Below are positions 8,563 to 18,000 of a stretch of 64,000 nt of DNA, piece after piece. The notes beneath the pieces are model-generated. The model had not been told where the DNA came from, did not search any database, and was given only the letters and a program-made list of their open reading frames with translations. This DNA is from Gordonia oryzae (GTDB lineage Bacteria > Actinomycetota > Actinomycetes > Mycobacteriales > Mycobacteriaceae). Made by a program: the position numbers and the translations under genes. Location of the stretch: positions 186,001-250,000 of the forward strand of contig NZ_RKMH01000007.1 of NCBI RefSeq assembly GCF_003797185.1, written 5' to 3'. The first letter of the stretch is position 1, and each line of letters opens with the position of its first letter.

Positions 8563-9665
8563 GCCTGCACCTCGTGTTCCACGGGCTCCTGTGCGGTATC
8601 ACGCGCCGCCACCAGCGAGGCATGTGTCGGTGCATCCGGAACCTCGGCGGGACGTCCCTCGGCGAATCCCTTGCGCAACTCCGGCAGGACCGCGCCGAGT
8701 TCGTCGAGTTGTTCGAGGACGGTCTTCAGCGGCAGACCCGCGTGGTCGATGAGGAACAGCTGGCGCTGGTAGTCACCGAAGGTGTTACGGAAAGACAATG
8801 TGCGGTCGACGAATTCGGCCGGGCTACCCACCGTCAATGGGGTTTCCCGACTGAAATCCTCCAACGACGGACCGTGCCCGTAGACCGGTGCGTTGTCGAA
8901 GTACGGCCGGAATTCGCGGACCGCGTCCTGGGAGTTCTTGCGGATGAAGAACTGTCCGCCCAGCCCGACGATCGCCTGGTTGGCGTTGCCGTGCCCGTAG
9001 TGCTCGTAGCGTTCGCGATAGAAGTCGATCAGACGCTGGAAATGCTCTGCGGGCCAGAAGATGTGGTTCGCGAAGAAGCCGTCACCGTAGTAGGCGGCCT
9101 GCTCGGCGATCTCCGGGCTGCGAATCGACCCGTGCCACACGAACGGCGCGACGCCGTCGAGGGGTCGGGGCGTCGAGGTGAACGAGGTCAGCGGGGTGCG
9201 GAACTTGCCCTCCCAATCGAGCACCTCCTCGGTCCAGAGCCGGTGCAGCAGATGATAATTCTCGATCGCGAGCGGAATGCCCTGCCGGATGTCCTTGCCG
9301 AACCACGGATAGACCGGGCCGGTGTTGCCGCGGCCGAGCATCAGGTCCACCCGCCCGTCGGCGAGATGCTGCAGCATCGCGAAATCCTCGGCGATCTTCA
9401 CCGGATCGTTGGTGGTGATCAAGGTGGTGGCCGTCGACAGATTCAGCGTCGAGGTCTGTGCGGCGATGTAGGCCAGCGTCGTCGTCGGCGACGACGAGAA
9501 GAACGGCGGGTTGTGGTGCTCACCGAGTGCGAAGACATCGAGTCCGATGTCCTCGGCCTTCTTGGCGATCTCGACGATGGCCTTGATGCGCTCGTGCTCG
9601 GTGGGAGCAACTCCCGTGGTCGGGTCCACCGTGATGTCGCTGACGCTGAAGAGTCCGAATTGCAT
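8559..9665 (-). CDS. FMN-dependent luciferase-like monooxygenase, CE1758 family
   Basis: The 368-residue protein has the bacterial luciferase-like TIM-barrel pattern. It shows MQFGLFSVSDITVDPTTG, an IGLDVFALGEHHNPPFFSSS segment, the HLADGRVDLMLGRGNTGPVY flavin region and FVWHGSIRSPEIAEQAAYYG. Family members use reduced FMN and oxygen to oxidise a small organic substrate. It is the first gene of a two-gene operon with the FMN reductase, overlapping it by 4 bases. A perfect 24-bp palindrome lies 36 bases ahead of its start and is the likely site of repressor control. No regulator gene is next to it. The substrate is unknown. Confidence 0.87.
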   Translation of the reverse strand: MQFGLFSVSDITVDPTTGVAPTEHERIKAIVEIAKKAEDIGLDVFALGEHHNPPFFSSSPTTTLAYIAAQTSTLNLSTATTLITTNDPVKIAEDFAMLQHLADGRVDLMLGRGNTGPVYPWFGKDIRQGIPLAIENYHLLHRLWTEEVLDWEGKFRTPLTSFTSTPRPLDGVAPFVWHGSIRSPEIAEQAAYYGDGFFANHIFWPAEHFQRLIDFYRERYEHYGHGNANQAIVGLGGQFFIRKNSQDAVREFRPYFDNAPVYGHGPSLEDFSRETPLTVGSPAEFVDRTLSFRNTFGDYQRQLFLIDHAGLPLKTVLEQLDELGAVLPELRKGFAEGRPAEVPDAPTHASLVAARDTAQEPVEHEVQA

Positions 9666-9701
9666 GTCGCGCCTCCTGGGATTTCGGGACTGTCATCCAG
9701 C

Positions 9702-9725
9702 TTAACCGGACCATGGTCCGGTTAA
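9702..9725. promoter_or_regulatory. perfect 24-bp palindromic operator candidate
   Basis: The site is TTAACCGGACCA followed by its exact reverse complement, with no spacer. It lies just ahead of the luciferase-like monooxygenase gene and 88 bases before the divergent lipoprotein gene. An outer imperfect pair (GTCATCC near 9682, GGATGAC near 9736) frames it. The form is typical of a TetR-family operator. The regulator itself is not encoded in this window. Confidence 0.75.
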
Positions 9726-9813
9726 TTCCGGACACCGGATGACCCGTCTTCCGGGCACGCCGACCTGGGTGAGTTAGTGTGGGCTTACCCGATCCTCGAT
9801 GGGAGTCAGAATC

Positions 9814-10320
9814 ATGAAGCTTCGGAAGTCCGTTGCCGCGGCCGCCCTGGCCGGTGCGGCCATCTTCACCGTTGCCGCCTGCTCGAGCAGCGACGACAAC
9901 GCCTCCACCACGACCGCGAGCACCTCGGCGGCCACGAGCGCCGAGTCCAGCGCCGCAGCATCCTCCGGCACCGACGCACCCGCGCCCGCAGATCTCGACA
10001 ACGCAGCGGCTCAGGCCATCCTGGACAAGGCACTGAACCCCGACACCTCCAGTGCCGATCTCGACGCCGTCGTCGACACCAGCAGCCCGCTGACCAAGCC
10101 CGCGATCCAGGCCTTCGCCAAGGGCTCCAAGCAGATGGGCTACACCTACAAGGTGACCAAGGTCAGCGGCGACGGCAACGATGCCGCACTGGTGACCTTC
10201 AATGTCGGCGGCGCACACTCGGCCAGCGGACTGCAGATGAAGTTCGTCAAGGTCGACCGAAGCTGGAAGCTCTCCGGTGACGCGGTGACGTTCCTGCAGT
10301 CGATGGCCGGCGGTCACTGA
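9814..10320 (+). CDS. MTB12-like secreted lipoprotein
   Basis: I chose the ATG at 9814 (MKLRKSVAAAALAGA), with GGGAG at about 9801-9805. It gives 168 residues with a lipoprotein signal and a VAAC lipobox at Cys23. A Ser/Thr/Ala-rich linker of about 35 residues follows the lipidated cysteine. The folded C-terminal part has DLDNAAAQAILDKALNP, VVDTSSPLTKPAIQAFAKG and a terminal FVKVDRSWKLSGDAVTFLQ. It resembles the C-terminal domain of the mycobacterial low-molecular-weight antigen MTB12 (CFP-2). It would sit on the outer face of the membrane. Function in the family is unclear. A strong hairpin follows the stop by 20 bases. Confidence 0.75.
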   Translation: MKLRKSVAAAALAGAAIFTVAACSSSDDNASTTTASTSAATSAESSAAASSGTDAPAPADLDNAAAQAILDKALNPDTSSADLDAVVDTSSPLTKPAIQAFAKGSKQMGYTYKVTKVSGDGNDAALVTFNVGGAHSASGLQMKFVKVDRSWKLSGDAVTFLQSMAGGH

Positions 10321-10340
10321 CCACCGACGACGTACTCGGC

Positions 10341-10374
10341 GAGCGCCGCACCGGAAGCCTCCGGTGCGGCGCTC
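10341..10374 (+). terminator. intrinsic terminator after the lipoprotein gene
   Basis: A perfect 15-bp stem (GAGCGCCGCACCGGA, 10341-10355, against 10360-10374) closes a 4-base AGCC loop. No U-run follows. Confidence 0.85.
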
Positions 10375-10410
10375 GTGCATCTGCGACCGGTGTGGCTGTA
10401 ACCGATGCGG

Positions 10411-10450
10411 CTGGGACCGATCACGCTGGGACCGATCACGCTGGGACCGG
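10411..10450. repeat. 15-bp direct repeat, two full units and a partial
   Basis: CTGGGACCGATCACG occurs at 10411-10425 and 10426-10440, with CTGGGACCG again from 10441. It lies between the lipoprotein terminator and the DUF4190-type gene, upstream of that gene's GTG start. Confidence 0.75.
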
Positions 10451-10523
10451 ATTGCCCGACGCGAGCGCCGGTAGCATGGCAGGACCCGGTTACGGCCGGG
10501 ACATCGATGCCGAGGGAGGCGCT

Positions 10524-11030
10524 GTGCGAACCGATCAGGTCACCCGTCCGATTGCGCCCGCGGTGACCGATCGTCATGCGCGCTGGCCTCAGGTGAACGA
10601 TCTGGTCGATGAACCCGTGGAACCCGAGACCCCGCTCTCCGAGATCCCCAGCGCCCGGAGCGATGTCGTGGACGGGCCGCTGCCTCCGATCGGCGACCTG
10701 TGGGGTAGGGCCGAACTCGGTCCGATCCCCGAGCTCCGAACATCGGGCGTCGAACCTGTCGCCTATCCGCGCGGACGCACCGCTCCGGCGGCAACCGCAG
10801 CGGTGGTATGCGGCGTCGCCTCGGTGCCGCTGACCCTGGCACTCGGCATCGGCGGGCTACTGGGCATACTGGCGATCATCATGGGAGTGACTGCGGTGCG
10901 CACCATTCGGAGAACACCGGGCATGCGTGGCACCCCTCGCGCGCTGGCGTCGATCGTGATCGGCACGGGCAGCGCCCTGGTCGGGCTACCGATTCTCGCG
11001 CTCGCCCTGATGGTCGGCTCGCTGCTGTAG
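10524..11030 (+). CDS. DUF4190-type membrane protein
   Basis: I take the GTG at 10524 (VRTDQVTRPIAP), with GAGGGAGG just upstream, giving 168 residues. The longer frame from 10392 reads through the 15-bp repeat and is unlikely. Residues 1-85 are acidic and Pro-rich and presumably cytoplasmic. Two membrane segments follow: TAAVVCGVASVPLTLALGIG and on to about residue 124, then IVIGTGSALVGLPILALAL to the end. A basic RTIRRTPGMRGTPRA loop joins them. This hairpin of two helices with a short basic loop is the DUF4190 pattern found in many actinobacterial proteins. The function is unknown. It converges on the small gene at 11095. Confidence 0.65.
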   Translation: MRTDQVTRPIAPAVTDRHARWPQVNDLVDEPVEPETPLSEIPSARSDVVDGPLPPIGDLWGRAELGPIPELRTSGVEPVAYPRGRTAPAATAAVVCGVASVPLTLALGIGGLLGILAIIMGVTAVRTIRRTPGMRGTPRALASIVIGTGSALVGLPILALALMVGSLL

Positions 11031-11094
11031 AGTCTGCCGCCGAGAGCCGGCCGAGCGGGGCGCGATCCCGCGCACATCTCTCGAACCGGAGCGA

Positions 11095-11433
11095 TCAGCC
11101 GGCGACGCGCAGGTGTCCGACAGTGTGCTCGAGATGTCGGGCCAGCCATGCGACCACCTGGTCGAGGTTGCGGCCCTGTTCGTCAGGATCGGGGATCTCG
11201 GCCAACTGCGGAACCGAGTGGAGCACCGCCGCGTAGAACGCCGCCTCGCGCGACATACCGTGTTGCGCCATAACCGCCTCGAAGGAGTCGAGCGCCTGGC
11301 CGAGTTCGCCGTAGGTCACCATCTGCCCACCGAAGCGCACCGCCGGCAACGATGGCGTGATGTCCGCCCTGTCGCGGATGTCCTGCAGAAGTTCCTTCAT
11401 GTGACGCTCCCCCACCCGGCTGACTTGATTCAT
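11095..11433 (-). CDS. small protein with an adenylation-domain-like N-terminal segment
   Basis: I prefer the ATG at 11431-11433 (MNQVSRVGERHMKELL), with GAAGG about 9 bases upstream, giving 112 residues. An in-frame TTG at 11484 would add 17. Residues around 30-60 read AVRFGGQMVTYGELGQALDS, closely echoing the entry segment of the NRPS adenylation domains nearby (for example VCGDRRVTYAEFAARVNDL). No later A-domain motif follows. Instead there is an all-helical segment (EAAFYAAVLHSVPQLAEI) and a C-terminal HLEHTVGHLRVAG. It lies next to the mbtH terminator and is read in the same direction as the NRPS operon, but from its own promoter region (11434-11640). I do not recognise its function. It could be a relic or an accessory protein. 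Confidence 0.5.
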   Translation of the reverse strand: MNQVSRVGERHMKELLQDIRDRADITPSLPAVRFGGQMVTYGELGQALDSFEAVMAQHGMSREAAFYAAVLHSVPQLAEIPDPDEQGRNLDQVVAWLARHLEHTVGHLRVAG

Positions 11434-11652
11434 GGTCATCACCCTTCGATCAACCTCCCCGTTGACCGAGGGCGCTTCTTGCAATCAAGAATCGATTGCC
11501 GCGTAACGATATGGGTACCTTACCGCGTGACAGGTAGCGGAATACACACCGAAACTGGTAATGCCCACAACAACTACGGTATAACCGTCAACAGAAACGA
11601 TAGAACGTGTGACACTTTTGGTCTACGTGAATTCCGTGTTTGATGTTGAACG

Positions 11653-11691
11653 GACACGTCGCCGTGACCACTCGGGTCCCGGCGACGTGTC
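11653..11691 (-). terminator. strong terminator of the NRPS-mbtH operon
   Basis: GACACGTCGCCG (11653-11664) pairs perfectly with CGGCGACGTGTC (11680-11691). Inside it, GACC and GGTC extend the helix around a 5-base loop with one mismatch. It lies 27 bases beyond the mbtH stop codon. Confidence 0.85.
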
Positions 11692-11717
11692 GTGATACCT
11701 CGTCTGCGTTCGACGGC

Positions 11718-11951
11718 TCAGCCGTTCTCCCGGGCTGCCTTATCTGCCTCCATCGCGTCGATGAGGCTCTTGGGCCGCAGATCGGTCCAGTTCTTCTCCA
11801 CGTACTCCAGGCACGCGGCACGTGAGTCCTCCCCGAACACCTTGGTCCAGCCGGCCGGGATGTCGGCGAACGTCGGCCACAGCGAGTGCTGGTTCTCATC
11901 GTTCACCAGCACGTAAAAGCGGCCGTTCTCGTCGTCGAATGGGTTCGTCAT
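11718..11951 (-). CDS. MbtH-like NRPS accessory protein
   Basis: The 77-residue protein has all the MbtH hallmarks: [24 protein letters not shown], the [10 protein letters not shown] turn, and WTDLRPKSL near the C-terminus, including the conserved tryptophans. MbtH proteins bind adenylation domains and are often needed for their folding or activity. With 14 A domains encoded directly upstream on the same strand, these are its obvious partners. The start has GGAG about 10 bases upstream. It follows the NRPS2 stop by 55 bases with no terminator between, so it is probably the last gene of that transcript. Confidence 0.96.
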   Translation of the reverse strand: MTNPFDDENGRFYVLVNDENQHSLWPTFADIPAGWTKVFGEDSRAACLEYVEKNWTDLRPKSLIDAMEADKAARENG

Positions 11952-12006
11952 CTCTACTCGACTCCTTCAGTCAATCGTCGTTGCCCTCGATGCGGTTAGG
12001 TAATCC

Positions 12007-15000
12007 TCAGTCGTGTTTCACCGTACCGTCCTCGACCTCGTTATCGGCACTCCGCCCCGGTCTCCTGCCCTCCTCCACTACGGAATCGAGCGCCCTCAGT
12101 TCGGCGTCGAGCACAGGGCCGATGAGGGCGAGCGATGCCGCGTCGGCCATCCCGAGATGGTGCGTGGCGACGTCGACGTTGCGGATCTTCCCGGACACGT
12201 AGGCGCGCCACCCCTCGGCGATGGTGCTCGGGTCGTCCTTGTCCTCGGTCGCGGTGAACACCTGCAGATCGCCGAGGAAGACCGCGGGCACGAAATCCAG
12301 GACCACCTGCGGCGCCACCTCGAAGCTCGTCATGATCCGGTCGACTTGATCGGCACCGAGCAATCCCATGCCCTCGATCTGGGCCCGGATGATCGCGGTG
12401 ACCTCCTCCGGTGTCGACGCCTGCACGTCGTCGCCGAGATCGAACAGGTCGCGCCAGCCACCGAGGACATCGACGACGACCGAACCGTCCTGCTCGGCGC
12501 CGGGTCGTGCGGTCGCCTCGGGCGCCGGCTCGACGGTCTGCTTCCTCGCTCCCTGGTCCTCCGGCACGGAGTCCATGACGCCGAGGAAGTCGACGGTCTC
12601 GCCCTCGTTCTGCAGACGTGTGGCCATCGCATGCGCGATCACACCACCGACCGACCAGCCCAGGATGCGATACGGGCCACGCGGTGCGACCTCGCGCATC
12701 CTCGCGACATACCGCTGCGCGAGCGCGTGGGCATCGGTGATCGAGGGTTCGCCGCCGACCACATGCGGGTCCTGTAGGCCGTAGATCGGCCGGTCCGCCA
12801 GATACGGCGCCAGACCGCCGTAGAACCAGGCCAGCCCACCGGCGGGGTGAACGCAGAACAGCGGTGGCTGCGAACCCTCCGCGCGCAGGGTGATCAGCAC
12901 GTCGGCAGTCGCGGCGTCGGCCCCGGTGATGCGTTGCGCCAGTCCGCGCACCGTCGCATCCGAGAACAGCCAGGCCAGTTCGATCTCGAGCTGATGCTCG
13001 CCGCGCAGATACGCCGCGACCCGCGCCGCCGACAGCGAATTGCCACCCAGATCGAAGAAGCCGTCGCCGGCGCCGACCTCATCGACCCCGAGCACCTCGA
13101 CGTACGCGGCGGCGACGGCACGCTCGACGTCGTTGCGCAGCGGCTCGAGCGCACGCTCGCTGATCTGCGGCGCGGGCAATGCCCGCTTGTCGAGCTTGCC
13201 GACCGGGGTAAGCGGCAGGTGCGCGAGCACTGTCATCGACGCAGGCACCATGTGTGCCGGGAGCCGCCGGATCAGATGCGCCCGAAGATCGGCGATCAAA
13301 GTCGTCTGATCGGCGGCGTGGTCGGTCGGCACCACGTAGGCGGCGAGGGCCGAGACCACCGATTCCCCAACTCCGTCAGCACCGACCCCGTCAGCACCGA
13401 CCCCGATGACGACGGCCGCATCGACGAGGTGGTGCCGGCCGAGTTCGGCCTCGATCTCGCCGAGTTCGATCCGCAGTCCGCGCAACTTGACCTGATCGTC
13501 ACTACGCCCCACGTATTCGATGACGTGGCGTCCGTCGGGACCGCGACGCCGGCGTGCGAGATCGCCGGTGCGATACATCCGTGTACCGGGCGCACCGAAC
13601 GTCGCGGCGACGAAGCGTTCGGCGGTCAGACCCGCGCGGTCGAGGTAGCCGCGCGACAGCGCGCACCCGGCGATGTAGAAGTCGCCGACGACACCCTCGG
13701 GCACGGGATGCAGCCGGGCATCGAGGACGACCTGCTGCACTCCGTGCAGCGGCGCACCGATCCGCACCGGCGCCCCCGGAGTCGCGATCTCGCCGATGTT
13801 GGTGAGGATCGTCGTCTCGGTGGGACCGTAGGCGTTCTGTATCCGCACGTGTGCCGACCAGTGATCCTGCAGCGCCTGCGGCACGGCCTCACCGCCGACG
13901 GCGATGCACTCCACCGCCGGCAAGCGGGCCGGGTCGAGGGTCGACAGGGTCGTCGGGGTGAGGAACGTATGTGTCACCTCGCGGTCGATCATGAACTCCT
14001 GCAACACCTCCCCACCCACGGCGTCGACCGGTCGATAGGCCAGGGTGCCGTTGTTGGCCACGGCGAGGAGGTATTCGAGGACCGAGGCATCGAAGCTCGG
14101 TGAGGCATAGCCCAGCACGATCGGCCCGTCGCCGACGCCGAGTCGCGCGGATTCGGCGCGTGCGAAGTTCCACAGTCCGGTGTGCGACACCGCGACGCCC
14201 TTGGGCCTGCCGGTCGAGCCCGAGGTGTAGATGACGTAGGCCACGTTGTCCGGCCGCACCTCCCGCAGCCGCTCCTCGGCGCCGATCGATGCGTCGCCCA
14301 TCGCCGCGATCTCGGCTGCGGTCGACTCGTGATCGGTTGCCACCCAGTCGAAGTCCTCACCCGGAAGCTCACCCACGGAGACGATCGACAAGCCGAGGAC
14401 GGCCCCGGAATCCTCGATCATGGCCGAAACGCGCTCGGCCGGATAGCCGGGGTCGATCGGTACGTAGCCGCCACCGGTCTTGGCAACCGCCCAGATCGCC
14501 ACGAAAAGATCGGACGACCGCGGGATCGCCAGCGCCACCAGTGATTCGGCGCCGACTCCGCGGGCGATGAGCCATCGCGCGAGCCGATTCGAGCGGGCAT
14601 CGACGTCGCGGTAGGACAGCGTCGCGCCGGAGGGGTCGACGACCGCGGTACGTCTGCGCTGGCCGGCGACCGCCGCGGCGAAGATGTCGGCGAGCACCAT
14701 GGGCGCCGCCTCGGGTCCGCCGGACACCGGGACCAGCTCATCGATCTGTTGGGCCGGCAGCAGCGGTGCGTCACCGACCGCGGTGCCCGGCTCGGCGGTC
14801 AGCCGATCCAACAGTCCAACCAGGCTCGCGGCCATCGCCTCCACGCGGTGCGCATCGAAGAGATCGGTGGCGTACTGCACGGCGCCGGCCCAGGAGTGGC
14901 CTGCCGCCGCCGGTGTCACCGAGAACAGCAAGTCGACCTTGGCCGGGATCTCCCCGATCGACAGCGGACGAACCTGCAGACCGGCCACCTCACCGCCGGC

Positions 15001-18000
15001 GACCGACTCGCCGGCGAGTTCGGCGATCACGGACTGTTCGAGGGTGAGCAGGACCTGGGTCAGTGGCGCAAACGCTTCCGAGCGCACCGGATTGAGGTGG
15101 TCCACCAGCGTCTCGAACGGAATGTCGGCGTGGGCGTACGCGTCGAGATCGATGCCCCGGATGCGTTCGAGCAGGCCATGGAAGGACTCCTGAGCCCGAT
15201 AGTCCGACCGCAGGACCAGGGTGTTGACGAACATGCCGATCAGCGGGTCGAGTTCGGGTCGGCCACGGCCGGCGACAGGAGTGCCGACCGCGATGTCGTC
15301 GCTCGCCGAGAGCCGGGCGAGCAGTACCGACAGCGCGGCGTGGATCACCATGAACGGAGTGGCCCGATACTCCTGAGCGAGTGCGGTGATCCGCTCGGCG
15401 ATCAGGCCGTCGATCTCGAAAGGTGTTGTCGCCCCGCGGGTGGACGCGACTGCCGGACGCACACGATCCGTCGGCAGGTCGAGCACACTGGGCAACCCCG
15501 CGAGCTGGTGTGACCAGTAGCCCCACTGCGCGTGCAGGATCGAGCCCGGCTCGTCGACCGACCCGAGGTGCCGGTGCTGCCACACCGCGACGTCGGCGAA
15601 TTGCAGTGCGAGCGGCTCGAACCGCGGTGGCGTTCCGGCCACCCGTGCGTGGTACGCGGTCACCAGATCGGCGACGAGCGGCGCCAGCGACTCGCCGTCG
15701 GCGGCGATGTGGTGCAGCACCAACACGAAGACGTGCTCCTCGGGGTTCGCCGACCACAACCGGGCGCGCAGCGGGAAATCGACGGTGACGTCGAATCCCG
15801 TTGTCGCCGCCGCCCCGAGGTCGTCGCGGCTCCCGGCGATCTGCCAGTCGACCGGCGCGGATACCGGGTGGACGAGTTGCTCGGGCACACCGGCGTTCTC
15901 GGGGAAGGTGGTGCGCAGGATCTCGTGGCGGGCGACGACGTCGAGGACCGCGGCGTGCAAGGCCTCGACGTCCAACGCGCCGTGCAGGGCCAGCGCCGCA
16001 GGCACGTTGTAGGCCGGTGAGGTGGGGTCGAACCGGTTGATGAACCACATGCGTTGCTGCGCAAGGGACAGCGGCACGCGGTCGGGTCGTGGCGCAGGTG
16101 GCACCATCGCCGGACCCGATACGCCCCGGCCGCCGGCGAGGGCGGCGAGTTCCCGGATGCTCGGCGCCTCGAAGACATCACGGACCGAGATCTCGCGTCC
16201 CAGCGCCTCACCGGCGCGCGCCGCCACCCGCATCGCCGACAGCGAGTTGCCGCCCGCATCGAAGAACGATTCGGTCACACTGACCTGCTCGACGCCGAGC
16301 ACACCGGCAAAGACTTCGGCGAGCACCTGTTCGGCCTGGGTGGACGGTGCCACGACTTCCCGCGACTCCTGTTGCGGTGCAGGTAGTTCTCGGCGCGAGA
16401 TCTTGCCAGCGGCATTGAGCGGCATCTGGTCAATCAGCACCCAGATGGTCGGCCGCATGAACTCCGGCAGCGTTCGGGTCACGGTGGCCTTGACGGCATC
16501 GAGGTCGAGGGTGTCGGGTGCGAGATAACCCACCAGCGATTCGCCGGCAGGTGTGGCGACGACCGTCGCGGCGGCATGCACGACCCCTGGGGCGGAGGTG
16601 AGCACGGCCTCGATCTCACCGAGTTCGATGCGTTGTCCGCGCAGCTTGGTCTGGAAATCGGTGCGGCCCAGGTACTCCAGCTCGCCCTCGGTGTTCCATC
16701 GCACCTGGTCGCCGGTGCGATAGAGCCGAGCGCCGGCCGGTCCATAGGGGTCGGCGACGAACCGTTCGGCGGTCAAGGTGGGTTGGCCGGCGTAGCCGCG
16801 TGCCACGAGATCCCCGCCGACGTACAACTCACCGGGCAGTCCCGGCGGCACCGGACGCAGACGCGCGTCGAGGACGAGCGCGGTGGTGTTCCATAGCGGC
16901 GTGCCGATCGGCACGGTGTGGCCGTCGCGCCGGATGTGCTGTACCGCGGCATAGATCGTCGCCTCGGTGGGGCCGTACTGGTTGTGCAGTTCCGTGGCGG
17001 GCAGCAGTCTCCCGATCGCGTCGGCCACCGGGCGGGTGAGCGCCTCACCACCGGTGTGCAGCAGCCGCAACGCCGTGAGTTCGGCCAGGTCGGAGTCGTC
17101 GACGATCTCGGCCATCGCCCCGAGCACCGAGGGCACCAGCGTCGCCGAGGTGACGCCGTGATCGATCATGCGGCGCGTCACCAGCACCGGGTCGCGGTGC
17201 TCTCCCGGGTGGAGCAGGACGAGCCGACCGCCGCACCCCACCGGGCGGACGATTTCGATGATCGCGGGGTCGAAGGTGTACTCGAGTTGTTGCAGCACAA
17301 CATCGTCCGGGCCGAACCCGTAGTAGTCGCGGTCGAAGGCCAGGTGCGTGCTCAGCGCCCGGCGTGAGACAGTGACACCCTTGGGTCGACCGGTGGACCC
17401 GGAGGTGAAGATGGTGTAGGCCGCGTGCTCGGGACGAACCGTCGCGAGGCGTTCGCCTGCGGTGACCGCGATGCCGCCGGAGTCGACGGCACCGGGATAC
17501 ACGGCGGTGACGGCGTCGACCGTCAGGGTCTGCACATCGGGCAGTGCGGCGATCCCGTCGGGGATCGGGCCGGGTCCGACGAGGACGAGTGCCGCGCCGG
17601 CAACGTCGGTCATGTAGCGCACCCGATCTGCCGGTGCACCGGTGTCGATCGGCACGAATTGCCCGCCGGCAACCCACACGGCGTGGATCGCCACGATCAT
17701 CTCCACCGAACGCGGGATGCACACGGCCACAGCCGTATCCGGCCCCACTCCCGACGCGATCAGTTCACGGGCGAGGATGTTCACGCGGGTCGATAGTTCG
17801 GCGTAGTCGACTACCCGCTCATCGGCGATCACCGCGATGGCCCCGGGGGTGTCAGCGGCCCGGCAGGCCAGCAGATCGGTGACCGCATCGCCGTCGACCG
17901 GTACCACCGCACCGTGCGACCAGTCGTCGAGTAGCGTCGCGGTGGCCGAATCCACCAGCGGCACTTCGGCGATCGGGGTGTCCGGTGCGTCGACGAAGGT

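Noticed and set aside
11995-12013. Possible iron box (TTAGGTAATCCT) at the NRPS2 stop codon
   Set aside because: Only about half of the positions fit an IdeR/DtxR box, and the site is at the end of a gene, not in front of a promoter.
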